The notes: a model not told the origin generated them from the letters alone. A DNA stretch of 64,000 bases from Ruminococcaceae bacterium UBA6353 (GCA_002437905.1 DJRT01000005.1:1-64000); one strand, 5' to 3'; counted from the first letter of the stretch, positions 1-9,051 are shown. Program-made: numbers and translations.

Positions 1-2
1 AG

Positions 3-716
3 AAGACCAAGATGTTCGCCGGCGACCCGGCTCCGTTCGTCATGGAGCTGCCGGCCTACCACCTGCCCACCGTGGGCAATGTGCTGCGGTCCATGTGGGA
101 GCGCGGCTGGTCCTTCATCAAGAAGGCCGGCACCATCATCCTGCTGTCCACCATCTTTGTGTGGTTCACCACCTACTTCGGCTGGGCTGACGGCAGCTTC
201 GGCATGCTGACGGAGGATCAGATCGACTCCTCCATCCTGGCCAAGGTTGGCAACGCGATCGCGTGGATCTTCGCACCTCTCGGCTGGGGCAACTGGCAGG
301 CGACGGTCGCCTCCATCACCGGTCTGGTGGCCAAGGAGAACATCGTTGGTACGCTGGGCATCCTGTACGGTGGCGGCGATGGCAATGTGTATCAGAACAT
401 TGCTGCGGCGTTCACCGGTATCACGGCCTACTCCTTCCTGGTGTTCAACCTGCTGTGCGCCCCCTGCTTTGCGGCTATCGGCGCCATCAAGCGTGAGATG
501 AACAGCGCCAAGTGGACCTGGTTCGCCATCGGCTATCAGTGCGGCTTCGCGTATGTCATCGCCCTGATGATCAACCAGTTCGGCGGCCTGTTCACCGGCA
601 ATGCCAATGTGTTTGGCGTGATCGTCGCGGCGGCGCTGCTGGTCGGTATGATCTACATGCTGGTGCGTCCCTACAAGGAGGCCACCAAGCTGACCACGAA
701 GGTCAAAGCAAAATAA
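3..716 (+). CDS. feoB: Ferrous iron transporter FeoB, C-terminal part (5' end outside window)
   Basis: This is the membrane portion of FeoB, the GTP-dependent Fe(II) importer of the cytoplasmic membrane. The reading frame is open from the window edge, so the G domain and first membrane segments lie upstream. The visible 237 residues hold a KKAGTIILL membrane segment, the GLVAKENIVGTLGILYG segment typical of FeoB gate regions, the LLCAPCFAAIGAIKREM segment and a last C-terminal helix. A small Cys-rich FeoB partner follows after 39 bp and a DtxR-like regulator after that, which supports an iron-uptake locus. The identification is secure; the only limit is the missing N-terminal half. Confidence 0.95.
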   Translation, partial: KTKMFAGDPAPFVMELPAYHLPTVGNVLRSMWERGWSFIKKAGTIILLSTIFVWFTTYFGWADGSFGMLTEDQIDSSILAKVGNAIAWIFAPLGWGNWQATVASITGLVAKENIVGTLGILYGGGDGNVYQNIAAAFTGITAYSFLVFNLLCAPCFAAIGAIKREMNSAKWTWFAIGYQCGFAYVIALMINQFGGLFTGNANVFGVIVAAALLVGMIYMLVRPYKEATKLTTKVKAK

Positions 717-755
717 CATCCATAGCATCTGTGTAATGAAAGGGGAGTCGGTCCT

Positions 756-926
756 ATGTTTAGCTGGATTGCAGAAAATGCCGGTACGATCCTGGTATGT
801 CTGGTGCTGATCGCCATTGTGGCAGCGATCATCACAAGCCTTATCCGGGGGCGGCGGCGCGGGAAATCCTCCTGTGGCTGCAACTGTGCTCACTGCTCTA
901 TGGCGGGCTCCTGCCACAAGAAATAA
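756..926 (+). CDS. FeoB-associated Cys-rich membrane protein
   Basis: A 56-residue protein with one N-terminal membrane helix (about residues 8-28, rich in V, L, I and A), a basic stop-transfer stretch (RGRRRGK), and a cytoplasmic Cys-rich tail with five cysteines plus two histidines (SCGCNCAHCSMAGSCHKK). This is the pattern of the small proteins encoded directly after feoB in many Firmicutes, thought to help iron handling at the transporter. It starts at an ATG behind AGGGGAG and lies 39 bp after feoB, followed at once by a strong terminator, so it is the last gene of the feo unit. A role in iron binding is inferred from composition and position. Confidence 0.85.
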   Translation: MFSWIAENAGTILVCLVLIAIVAAIITSLIRGRRRGKSSCGCNCAHCSMAGSCHKK

Positions 927-934
927 GGCTCACC

Positions 935-974
935 GGGGAGACGCAATGTTGGGCATTGCGTCTCCCCCTTTTTT
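935..974 (+). terminator. Rho-independent terminator after the feo genes
   Basis: A perfect 14-bp stem (GGGGAGACGCAATG pairing with its complement) with a 5-nt loop is followed by a run of six T. It separates the feo unit from the DtxR-like gene. Confidence 0.93.
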
Positions 975-992
975 CTGTAAAGGAGGTAAGGC

Positions 993-1382
993 ATGGCAGG
1001 CAATGATGGGTTGACCGCAGCCAATATCCGCTATCTGCTGACGGTAAAGGCCCTGGATAAGGACGGCAGCGGTGTCCGCTGCGTGGATGTGGCGGCGGCG
1101 CTGGGACTTTCCAAAGCCAGCGTGCACAATATGATGCAGACCTTTACCCGGCTGGGGCTGGTGAACAAGGCTGCCTACGGCATGGCGGTGGTAACGGAGC
1201 GCGGCAATGCTGCGGCACAGCGGTACAGCCGGTACTATACGGCGGTGGAAAGCCTGCTGCACAGCAGCTTTCCGGGACTGGAAAATCTGCAGGCGGCTGC
1301 CTGCTCACTGCTGGCGACGGTGCCGCAGCAGGAGCTGGAACAGCTGTGTGTCCGGCAGCAGGCGGCTGCCGGGGTCAATTAA
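993..1382 (+). CDS. DtxR/MntR-like transcriptional regulator with unusual metal-site residues
   Basis: A 129-residue protein with an N-terminal winged helix (VDVAAALGLSKASVHNMMQTFTRLGLV, broken here as residues about 28-52) of the DtxR/MntR type, then a helical region matching the dimerisation/metal domain. It has no C-terminal SH3-like domain, so it is MntR-like in size. The residues that normally bind metal are hard to find: the usual Glu-Ala-Cys-x-x-Glu-His motif reads AACSLLAT, and the usual Arg-His of the connecting helix reads RYYTAV. It follows feoB and precedes an ABC exporter by 19 bp, probably co-transcribed with it. Start ATG has AAAGGAGGT 7-8 bases upstream. The family is likely; metal sensing is doubtful. 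Confidence 0.75.
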   Translation: MAGNDGLTAANIRYLLTVKALDKDGSGVRCVDVAAALGLSKASVHNMMQTFTRLGLVNKAAYGMAVVTERGNAAAQRYSRYYTAVESLLHSSFPGLENLQAAACSLLATVPQQELEQLCVRQQAAAGVN

Positions 1383-1401
1383 ACATAAGGAGGAGCAGCC
1401 A

Positions 1402-2103
1402 ATGGCCATTGTGGAATTTCGCCATGTCAGCCGGGTCTATACCACCGGCGACCATGAGCAAAAGGCTTTGGATGATGTGAATATGCAGCTGGAGGAAGGC
1501 AGGTTTGTCGTCATTCTCGGCCCCAGCGGCGCGGGAAAGAGCACGCTGCTGAACCTGCTGGGAGGGCTGGACAGCCCCACCTCCGGCACGATCTGTGTGG
1601 AGGGAAAGGATATTTCCGCCCTGTCCAATGATGAGCTGGCCGAATACCGGGCGGAGAAGGTCGGCTTTGTGTTCCAGTTTTACAATCTGGTGCCCACGCT
1701 GACGGTGCATGAGAATGTGGCACTGGTTAAGGAGATTGCTCCGCACGCCCTGTCGGCAACGAAGATGCTGGAGGAGGTTGGCCTGTCCGACCACCTAAAG
1801 AATTTTCCGGCGGAGCTTTCCGGCGGTGAGCAGCAGCGGGTGTCCATTGCCCGTGCACTGGCCAAGAACCCGAAGATCCTGCTGTGCGATGAGCCGACCG
1901 GCGCGCTGGATTCCGAGACCGGTGTGCTGGTGCTGAAGCTGCTGCTGCGCATGGCACGGGAATACGGCAAGACCATCGTGATCGTTACCCACAACCAGAA
2001 TATTGCCAAAATGGCGGATGTGGTGATCCGGGTGAAGAATGGGCACATCGTCTCCTGCGAGGAGCAGTCGACGCCCGCCTCGGCGGACGATATCGAGTGG
2101 TAA
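1402..2103 (+). CDS. ABC transporter ATP-binding protein (MacB/LolD/SalX type)
   Basis: A 233-residue ATPase of the family that drives FtsX/MacB-type permeases. Walker A GPSGAGKST lies at residues 40-48, the Q-loop at about 92, the signature LSGGEQQRV at 139-147, Walker B ILLCDEP at 159-165 and the switch His in VIVTHNQN. The ATG chosen is preceded by AAGGAGGAGC; a longer upstream frame has no such signal and reads through the previous gene. The permease gene starts 12 bp downstream. Such pairs usually export peptides or lipids, or move lipoproteins by mechanotransmission; the substrate cannot be told from sequence. Confidence 0.92.
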   Translation: MAIVEFRHVSRVYTTGDHEQKALDDVNMQLEEGRFVVILGPSGAGKSTLLNLLGGLDSPTSGTICVEGKDISALSNDELAEYRAEKVGFVFQFYNLVPTLTVHENVALVKEIAPHALSATKMLEEVGLSDHLKNFPAELSGGEQQRVSIARALAKNPKILLCDEPTGALDSETGVLVLKLLLRMAREYGKTIVIVTHNQNIAKMADVVIRVKNGHIVSCEEQSTPASADDIEW

Positions 2104-2115
2104 AGGGGTGATCCG

Positions 2116-4399
2116 ATGTTATTCCGGAAATTGTGGCGCACAATGGGGCTGTACAAGGCGCAGTTCATTTCCATGATCGTGATGATCGCCCTGGGCATCG
2201 GGATGTTTGTCGGCTTCAATATGGAATGGGTCGCCATCCGCGATAATACCACCGCCTTTTTTGAGGAGACCGGCTATGCGGATTACCGCATTGTGGCAGA
2301 AAGCGGCTTTACGGCTGCGCAGCGGGAAACAGTGGAGAACCTCTCCGGTGTGGACGAGGCGGCGCGCTATCTTTCGGTCAGTGCCGATGTGCTGGAGCGG
2401 GAGGGCAACTGCGTGGCGCTGACCGTAACGGACAATGCCGCTGTATCCGGCTTTCTGGTAATGCAGGGGGAGGCATACGATGCGGACAGTGCCGACGGCG
2501 TCTGGCTTTCCGATAAATATGCCGCCGCCAATGATTTTGCCATCGGCGATGCCATCACTCTGCAGTATAAGAACATCCGCCTGGCCGGCAGGGTGCGCGG
2601 ACTGATCAAATCCGGTGAGCACATGATCTGTGTGCGGGATGAAAGCCAGCTGATGCCGGATTTCAGCACCTACGGCTTTGCCTACATCTCTCCGGAAATG
2701 TACGAAAAGGCGCTGGGCTTTGCCTATTATCCGCAGATCCATGTGCGCTCCGGGCTGGAGAAGAGGGCCTTCACGGAGGCGGTGGATGAGGCGCTCGGCA
2801 ACACGCCGCTGGTGCTGACCAAGGATGAGTCCACCGCCTATGCCGGCTGCTCCGGCGAGACGGAGGAGGGGCAGACGATGGGCGCGGTGCTGCCGGTGCT
2901 GTTTTTGCTGATTGCGGTGCTTGACCATGGTGACCACCATGCACCGCCTGGCGGCCAAGGAAAAGACCCAGATCGGCACCCTGAAGGCACTGGGCTTCAA
3001 GGACCGCCGCATCCTGCGGCACTACACGGCCTATGCATTTATCATCGGCATTCTCGGCTCGGCGATCGGGATCGGGATCGGCTATATTGTGGCCTATGTG
3101 ATCATGAACCCCAACGGTGCTATGGGCACCTATATGGATATTCCGGAATGGAAGCTGCGGGTGCCGGGCTTCTGCTGGGCGGTGCTGGTTGCAACGAATG
3201 TGCTGCTGACTTTCATCGGCTTCCTTTCGGTCAAGCAGATGCTGCGGGGCACGGCCGCCGACGCTCTGCGTACCTATACCCCCAAGAAGGTCAAGCCCCT
3301 GGCTGTGGAGCGCACCCGGTGGTTCCACCGGCTTTCCTTCGGCACCCGCTGGAATCTGCGCGATATCATGCGGCATCGTTCCCGCACGGCCATGAGCCTG
3401 ATCGGCATTGTCGGCAGTATGATCCTGATCATCGGTTCACTCGGCATGGGGGATACAATGGACGCCTTTCTGGCTTTGTACTACGATGGGGCCACCAACT
3501 ATGCTTCCCGTATCTACCTGACAGAGGATGCCACGCCGCAGCAGCGCAGTGCGGTGGCTGACCGCTACGATGGGGATACCAGCGCCTCAGTCAGTGTGCA
3601 GCTGGAGGAAAAGGCCGTTTCGCTGGACATCTATGCCATATCCCATGATCTGGTGCGGTTCCCGGAGGAAAAGCAGGACCGGTATGTGACGCTGGCGGAT
3701 GATGGCGCCTATGTATGCGTGCGGCTGGCGGAGGAATTCGACCTGCAGACGGGGGATCACTTCACGGTCAGCCCTTACGGCTCGGATGAGAAGTATACGC
3801 TGCGGGTGGCCGGGGTTGTGCGCAGCGTATCCGAGAGCGTGGTGATTTCGGCCGCCTACGCCGAAAAGCTGGCGATCCCCTACACGGTGGACAGTGTGTA
3901 CACGGCGGTGGATAAGGCTGCTATTGCTGCAGAGAATGCGATCAAGAGTGTGCAGTCCAAGCAGATGATCATGGACTCCTTCGACTCCTTCCTGGAGATG
4001 ATGAATGCTATGATCGTGGTGCTGATCCTCGGTGCACTGGTGCTGGGGCTGGTGGTGTTGTACAATCTTGGCGTGATGAGCTATGCTGAGCGCTACCGCG
4101 AGATGGCTACGCTGAAGGTGGTTGGCTTTAAGGATCGCCGCATCGGCCGCCTGCTGATTAGCCAAAATCTGTGGGTCAGCGTGGTTGGGGTGCTGATCGG
4201 TCTGCCGCTGGGGGCGCTGACGCTGGATTATCTGCTGCACGCGCTGGCTTCCGAATACGAGCTGCGTATGGAGCTGCGGCCGCTGAGCTGCCTGCTGGCC
4301 ATCGTTCTGACGGTTGGTGTATCGCTGCTGGTCAGCTGGCTGGTGGCGCGTAAGAATAAGAAAATTGATATGGTAGAGGCGCTCAAGGGTGCCGAATGA
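2116..4399 (+). pseudogene. ABC transporter permease (FtsX/MacB type) interrupted by a one-base frameshift
   Basis: Two overlapping frames together encode one long FtsX-family permease of about 760 residues. The first frame gives the N-terminal membrane helix, the extracytoplasmic domain and the start of the second helix (VLFLLIAVL). The second frame continues directly with TMVTTMHRLAAKEKTQ and the hallmark IGTLKALGFKDRRI, then three helices, a second extracytoplasmic domain and a second FtsX domain with TLKVVGFKDRRIG. Removing one T at about 2921 (GTGCTTGACC to GTGCTGACC) restores the frame exactly. Everything after the lesion is intact, so this is either a very recent mutation or an assembly or sequencing error. 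It forms a unit with the ATPase 12 bp upstream. Without the correction the first frame ends at 3561 with a nonsense tail. Confidence 0.88.
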
Positions 4400-4423
4400 C
4401 CGGGCAGGGCAGAAATGCCGGAA

Positions 4424-4467
4424 AGCCGGCTGCAGCGCACACACCGTGCGGCTGCAGCCGGCTTTTT
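4424..4467. terminator. Terminator hairpin between the ABC permease and the M14 peptidase
   Basis: AGCCGGCTGCAGC pairs with GCTGCAGCCGGCT, followed by TTTTT on the plus strand. It ends the ABC operon and lies downstream of the convergent peptidase gene; the minus-strand T run is weak. Confidence 0.85.
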
Positions 4468-4553
4468 CGTGTTTTGAGACCTATTCAGAGGAGTTTCCGG
4501 ATGGTTTTCGATGACCGGGCTGCACTGGGCCGTTTCCGCCGGATGCCCGCCGG

Positions 4554-5501
4554 TCACAGCAGCATGGCCAGCACCAGCATTTCCCGCGCCTTGCCGTAGA
4601 TTGCTTCAAATTGTGTGACCGGCAGGGGGTTGGTTCCCCGTCCAAGCTCAATGGTAAAGCCCGGCCGGTGGAAGCAGCGGATAAACCAGTCCTTTGCCCC
4701 GCCGTGAACAGCCATGCCGGTGGGGGAGGCGGCGGTATAGCCGCCGGCCTCGGCCAGGATGCGGGCAATCAGCGGGCTTTCCGGCGGTGTATCTTCGCCG
4801 TATTCCCAGTAGATCTCCTCCCCCTGGCTGTGCAGGGCGATCAGCCGCTGGAAGCCGTACTGGCGGCACAGGTCGGTCACTGCCCGTGTTTCCGGTTCGC
4901 TTTCCGGTGCAGGGCCGGGGTATTGCCGTGCGCCTGGCCGGTCGCGGCCGAGCGCCGCAGCCTGCTCTTGCATTTCTGCCCAACCTGCGTTAAAATTGTG
5001 GTTGATATCCACCCCGCGGGCGTTTGCCTGCCACAGCCCCGGCTGGTCGCCGCCGGCCCCGGCGGCAAAGGCGGCATACTCCCCGGCAGCGGCGCTGCCG
5101 CGCAGGGCAATCTCGACGCCGTCCGGATTGACCATTGGCAGCAGCCACAGCTGTCGGTCGCGCAGCGCCTCCCCGGCCGCAATGCCGCACAGCGGCAGGC
5201 CGCTGTCCAGGGCGCGGCACAGATCCTCAAACAGCCGCAGCCCGCACAGGGCTGTCAGCCACTCCTGCCCGTGGAAAGCGCCCGCCAGCAGCACCCGCTG
5301 CAGCGGGCGTCCGGCGGAGCCGGGCGGCGTGAGCACCAGGCCGGGCAGCGGCCGTCCCAGCAGGCTGGCGCCGGCCACCACGGGACGCAGCAGGCGGCTG
5401 TACCGTGCACGCAGGGCGGCGCACAGGCTGCACACCGCGCCGTAATCGGTGGTTTGGGGAACGGTCAGCCGTTCCCGATGTTCCGTATACATTTTTCTCA
5501 C
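4554..5501 (-). CDS. M14-family zinc carboxypeptidase (gamma-D-glutamyl-diamino acid peptidase-like)
   Basis: A 315-residue zinc peptidase of the carboxypeptidase A fold. The zinc ligands are His77 and Glu80 in FHGQEW and His224 in ALHSQGEEIYW. The general base is Glu285 in FTIELGRGTNP. NPDGVE and DINHNFN are the substrate-carboxylate-binding motifs. The HSQGEEIYWEYG and IELGRGTNPLP motifs resemble the bacterial gamma-D-glutamyl-meso-diaminopimelate peptidases that cut peptidoglycan stem peptides. No signal peptide or LysM domain is seen, so it would act in the cytoplasm, perhaps in murein peptide recycling. The gene stands alone, convergent with the ABC operon and divergent from the Nudix gene. 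A second ATG four codons in is an alternative start. Confidence 0.85.
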   Translation of the reverse strand: MRKMYTEHRERLTVPQTTDYGAVCSLCAALRARYSRLLRPVVAGASLLGRPLPGLVLTPPGSAGRPLQRVLLAGAFHGQEWLTALCGLRLFEDLCRALDSGLPLCGIAAGEALRDRQLWLLPMVNPDGVEIALRGSAAAGEYAAFAAGAGGDQPGLWQANARGVDINHNFNAGWAEMQEQAAALGRDRPGARQYPGPAPESEPETRAVTDLCRQYGFQRLIALHSQGEEIYWEYGEDTPPESPLIARILAEAGGYTAASPTGMAVHGGAKDWFIRCFHRPGFTIELGRGTNPLPVTQFEAIYGKAREMLVLAMLL

Positions 5502-5531
5502 ACCCTGTCAAATAAAAAGGAGATCCGTGAA

Positions 5532-6065
5532 ATGAATTTGAAAGAAACGACTCTTTCCAGCCGCTGTGGCTTCTGCGGCCGCTTGCTCAAGCTGCGGGTG
5601 GATGAGGTGCGCCTGCCGGATGGCTCCACAGCCGGCCGGGAGGTGATTGACCACCCCGGCGGGGTGGGCGTGCTGGCGCTGACCGACAGCGGCGAGGCGC
5701 TGCTGGTGCGGCAGTACCGCTATCCCTATGCTGAGGTGGTGACCGAGATTCCCGCCGGCAAGCGGGAGCCGGGGGAGGACCCGGCGGCCACCGGCCTGCG
5801 GGAGCTGGAGGAGGAGACCGGCATGACGGCAGAACATATGCAGCCGCTGGGGTATCTGTACCCGACGCCCGGCTACACCAACGAGATTACCTGGCTGTAC
5901 CTGGCCACGGGGCTGCGCCCCACAGCCGCCCACCCGGGTAAGGACGAGTTTCTGGATGTGGTGCGTCTGCCGCTGGAGGAGCTGATCCGGCAGGTGCTGG
6001 CCGGCGAACTGCCGGACGCCAAGACCCAGATCGCGGTGCTGAAGGCCGCGCTGCTGCCCCGCTGA
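5532..6065 (+). CDS. Nudix hydrolase, ADP-ribose pyrophosphatase type
   Basis: A 177-residue Nudix protein. The Nudix box runs from residue 76 to 98 with the required Gly76, Glu81-82, and RELEEETG at 90-97. The upstream GVGVLALTDSGEALLVRQYRYPYAEVVTEIPAGK stretch (broken here as residues about 44-76) and the downstream PTPGYTNE motif are typical of ADP-ribose diphosphatases (NudF-like), which split ADP-ribose to AMP and ribose 5-phosphate. An N-terminal CGFCG pair of cysteines is unusual and might be incidental. The start ATG lies behind AAGGAGATCC and 30 bp from the divergent peptidase gene. The family is certain; the exact nucleotide substrate is likely but not proven. Confidence 0.88.
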   Translation: MNLKETTLSSRCGFCGRLLKLRVDEVRLPDGSTAGREVIDHPGGVGVLALTDSGEALLVRQYRYPYAEVVTEIPAGKREPGEDPAATGLRELEEETGMTAEHMQPLGYLYPTPGYTNEITWLYLATGLRPTAAHPGKDEFLDVVRLPLEELIRQVLAGELPDAKTQIAVLKAALLPR

Positions 6066-6066
6066 G

Positions 6067-6366
6067 CTATTCGGCGGCCAGCAGGCGCAGCAGAAGCAGC
6101 AGCAGGGCGATGGCCGCTGCCGCGCCCCACAGCAGCGCCGGCAGCCATGGCTGCGGTGTACAGTGCTGCAGCAGGCCGAGCGCCAGCAGGCAGCCGCCCC
6201 CGGTGGCCAGCAGCTCCCGCCGCCGTTCGGCGGCGGCGCCTGGGCGGGTCAGCGCACCCCATAGCAGCAGCCAGCCCCCTGCCAGCATGAACCGGATCCC
6301 GACTGCCGTCTGCTCCACCGTGCCGCCCCCTTTTTTGCCTGGATACTTCCATATATACGGCCGCAC
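6067..6366 (-). CDS. Small hydrophobic membrane protein, unknown function
   Basis: A 99-residue frame, or 83 residues if the internal GTG at 6318 (behind GGGGGC) is the start, which I think more likely because the preceding residues (RPYIWKYPGKKGGG) look like untranslated leader. It has three predicted membrane helices: IRFMLAGGWLLLWGAL, LLATGGGCLLALGLL and a very Leu/Ala-rich C-terminal helix. The plus strand of this interval carries no better frame. It is convergent with the Nudix gene, ending 1 base away. I do not recognise the family and it could be a chance frame in GC-rich DNA, but hydrophobic helix spacing favours a real gene. Confidence 0.5.
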   Translation of the reverse strand: MRPYIWKYPGKKGGGTVEQTAVGIRFMLAGGWLLLWGALTRPGAAAERRRELLATGGGCLLALGLLQHCTPQPWLPALLWGAAAAIALLLLLLRLLAAE

Positions 6367-6464
6367 CGGCGGAATATGCCGGGGGTGTCCTGCCTTTTCC
6401 GCGGCACGGACGGCGGCCCGAAAAAATATTCATAAAATCTTCCGGAATTTTTTTGCCGGGAGAC

Positions 6465-6493
6465 TTTCTTTTTTGCCGGAACTATGGTAAAAT
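6465..6493 (+). promoter_or_regulatory. Probable extended -10 promoter upstream of ruvB
   Basis: TGGTAAAAT is an extended -10 element (TAAAAT at 6488-6493) with only a weak -35 (TTTCTT at 6465-6470) 17 bases upstream. It lies in an AT-rich patch about 90 bases before the ruvB start. Confidence 0.45.
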
Positions 6494-6584
6494 ACTACCT
6501 TGATATACTGGGGCAAGCTGCGGGGTGGGATCGCCCCGGGCTTGACCGGGCCGCTGTGAAGGCGGCGGTGGGAGGTGACGGTAC

Positions 6585-7631
6585 TTGGATAGCTTCCGTG
6601 AGATGGAAAACGAGCTGGATCTGGAAAACCGGCTGGTTTCCGGCGAGTATCTGCCGGAGGATGACGGCGACAATCCCCTGCGTCCGCGGGCGCTGCGGGA
6701 CTATATCGGGCAGGAAAAGGTCAAGGAGAACCTGTCGGTCTTTATTGATGCAGCCAAGCAGCGGCATGAGGCGCTGGATCATGTGCTGCTGTACGGCCCG
6801 CCCGGATTGGGCAAGACCACGCTGGCGGCGATTATCGCCAATGAGCTGGGGGTCAATTTCCGGATCACCTCCGGGCCGGCACTGGAACGGCCGGGCGATC
6901 TGGCAGCCATGCTGACCAATATGGACGAGGGCGATGTGCTCTTTATTGATGAGATCCACCGTCTGCCCCGCACGGTAGAGGAGATCCTTTACCCGGCCAT
7001 GGAGGATTTTGCCATTGACATTATCAACGGTAAGGGACAGGGGGCTTCCTCCATCCACCTGCCGCTGCAGCATTTTACCCTGATCGGCGCCACCACGCGT
7101 GCCGGGCAGCTCTCGGCGCCGCTGCGCGACCGCTTCGGTGTGGTTCTGCGCCTGGAGCTGTACACGCCGCAGGAGCTGGCGCGCATCGTGGCGCGCAGCG
7201 CCCGCATACTGGAGGTGGACTGCGACGCCGACGGCGCGCTGGAGATCGCCTCGCGCTCCCGCGGCACCCCGCGTATTGCCAACCGGATGCTCAAGCGGGT
7301 GCGGGATTTCGCCCAGATGCTCAATGACGGCCGGATCGACCGCCCCACGGCACAGCAGGCGCTGACCCGCATGGAGGTGGATGAGCTGGGGCTGGATGCC
7401 GGCGACCGCCGGATGCTGACCGCTATGATCCGCCACTACAACGGCGGGCCGGTGGGGTTGGAGACCCTGGCCGCCATGATCGGCGAGGAAGCCGTGACCA
7501 TAGAGGATGTGCTGGAGCCATACCTGATGCAGATTGGCTTCCTCGGCCGCACCCCCCGCGGCCGTGTGGTGCTGCCGGCGGCCTATGCCCACCTGGGGCT
7601 GGAGCCGCACGGACAAACAATGTTTGGATAA
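6585..7631 (+). CDS. ruvB: Holliday junction branch migration helicase RuvB
   Basis: A 348-residue AAA+ motor that drives branch migration of Holliday junctions with RuvA and RuvC. Walker A GPPGLGKT is at residues 71-78, Walker B LFIDEIH at 119-125, sensor 1 IGATTRAG and the Arg finger in LRDRFG follow, then the C-terminal winged helix with IEPYLMQIGFLGRTPRGR-like residues. The TTG start at 6585 is chosen because GGAGGTGA ends seven bases before it; the next in-frame ATG at 6603 has no such site. ruvA and ruvC are not next to it, which is a departure from the common ruvAB arrangement. glmM follows after 18 bp. Confidence 0.96.
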   Translation: MDSFREMENELDLENRLVSGEYLPEDDGDNPLRPRALRDYIGQEKVKENLSVFIDAAKQRHEALDHVLLYGPPGLGKTTLAAIIANELGVNFRITSGPALERPGDLAAMLTNMDEGDVLFIDEIHRLPRTVEEILYPAMEDFAIDIINGKGQGASSIHLPLQHFTLIGATTRAGQLSAPLRDRFGVVLRLELYTPQELARIVARSARILEVDCDADGALEIASRSRGTPRIANRMLKRVRDFAQMLNDGRIDRPTAQQALTRMEVDELGLDAGDRRMLTAMIRHYNGGPVGLETLAAMIGEEAVTIEDVLEPYLMQIGFLGRTPRGRVVLPAAYAHLGLEPHGQTMFG

Positions 7632-7649
7632 TTTGAGGAGGAGAACGCG

Positions 7650-9017
7650 ATGGGAAGACTGTTTGGAACCGACGGTGCGCGCGGTGTGGCCAATACCGAG
7701 CTGACCTGTGAACTGGCGATGGCGATCGGCCGCGCGGCGGCCATGGTGCTGATCGAGACGGCACAGCGCCGCCCGACGGTGGTGATCGGCAAGGATACCC
7801 GTGCCTCATCGGATATGCTGGAAAATGCCCTGTGCGCCGGCCTGTGCTCTGTTGGTGCCGATGTGCTGCTGCTGGGGGTCATCCCGACGCCGGCAGTGGC
7901 CTATCTGGTCAGCAAGTACGGGGCGGATGCGGGCATCATGATCTCCGCCTCCCACAACCCCTGTGAGTATAACGGCATTAAGCTGTTTGACGGTAAGGGC
8001 TATAAGCTGCCGGATACGCTGGAGGCCGAGATCGAGGCGATTGTGCTGGACGGCAAAAAGACCCCGCCCACGCCGATCGGCGGCGAGGTGGGGCGGATCC
8101 TGCCGCCCCGCCCGGCGGTGGACGACTATGTCTATCATCTGCTGGGGACGACCGAGATCGACCTGCGCGGCATGAAGCTGGCGGTGGACTGCGCCAACGG
8201 CTCGGCCAGCGCCACGGCGCGCAAGCTGTTTTCCGCTCTCGGTGCGGACTGTGTGTATATCAATGACCAGCCGGACGGCACCAATATCAATGCCAACTGC
8301 GGCTCCACCCATATGGAGCAGCTGACCGAGCTGGTGAAAAAGATGCACTTTGCCGCCGGTGTGGCATTTGACGGCGACGCGGACCGCTGCCTGGCGGTGG
8401 ACGAAAAGGGCAACCTGCTGGATGGGGATAAGATCATTGCTGCGCTGGCCTATCATATGAAGGAGCAGGGACGGCTGCCCGGCGACACGGCCGTGGTCAC
8501 GGTGATGTCCAATCTGGGCTTCTTCCGCTTCTGCGAGGAAAAGCATATCCATACGGTTTCCACCAAGGTGGGTGACCGCTATGTGCTGGAGGAAATGCGC
8601 CGGGAGGGCTATACGCTCGGCGGTGAGCAGTCCGGCCACATTATTCTGTCGCAGTTTGCCACCACCGGCGACGGCCAGCTTTCGGCGATCCAGCTGCTGA
8701 CCATGGCGCGCCGGCGCGGCTGGAAGCTTTCCCGTGTGGGCGCCCTGATGGAGCGCTATCCGCAGGTGATGGTGAATGTGCGGGCAGACGCGGCGCAGAA
8801 GCAGCAATTCAATGACAGCAAGAGCCTGCAGGCGGCGGTGAAGGCCGCCGATGAGTCGCTCGGCCGGGACGGCCGGGTGCTGGTGCGGGTATCCGGCACA
8901 GAGCCGCTGGTGCGGGTGATGGTAGAGGGCAAGGATTTTGACCACATCAACAGCATCGCCCTGGAGCTGGCGGATACGATCAAGGCCGCACTGAAAAAGG
9001 ACGAAAAAGACGCCTGA
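7650..9017 (+). CDS. glmM: Phosphoglucosamine mutase GlmM
   Basis: A 455-residue enzyme that converts glucosamine 6-phosphate to glucosamine 1-phosphate on the way to UDP-GlcNAc, the precursor of peptidoglycan. The catalytic phosphoserine is Ser101 in ISASHNP, the Mg site is DGDADR at 241-246, the sugar-binding loop is GGEQSGH, and the phosphate-binding loop is RVSGTEPLVRVMVEG near the C-terminus. Length and motif order match bacterial GlmM rather than phosphomannomutase. It begins at an ATG behind GAGGAGGAG, 18 bp after ruvB, and is probably in one transcript with it and the following methyltransferase. Confidence 0.96.
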   Translation: MGRLFGTDGARGVANTELTCELAMAIGRAAAMVLIETAQRRPTVVIGKDTRASSDMLENALCAGLCSVGADVLLLGVIPTPAVAYLVSKYGADAGIMISASHNPCEYNGIKLFDGKGYKLPDTLEAEIEAIVLDGKKTPPTPIGGEVGRILPPRPAVDDYVYHLLGTTEIDLRGMKLAVDCANGSASATARKLFSALGADCVYINDQPDGTNINANCGSTHMEQLTELVKKMHFAAGVAFDGDADRCLAVDEKGNLLDGDKIIAALAYHMKEQGRLPGDTAVVTVMSNLGFFRFCEEKHIHTVSTKVGDRYVLEEMRREGYTLGGEQSGHIILSQFATTGDGQLSAIQLLTMARRRGWKLSRVGALMERYPQVMVNVRADAAQKQQFNDSKSLQAAVKAADESLGRDGRVLVRVSGTEPLVRVMVEGKDFDHINSIALELADTIKAALKKDEKDA

Positions 9018-9051
9018 ACAACGCAAACAGGGAGCAAAGGATGGCCTGACC

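Noticed and set aside
2901..2935. Programmed ribosomal frameshifting in the ABC permease
   Set aside because: No slippery heptamer followed by stop or pseudoknot, and no stop codon at the shift as in prfB; FtsX permeases are not known to need it.
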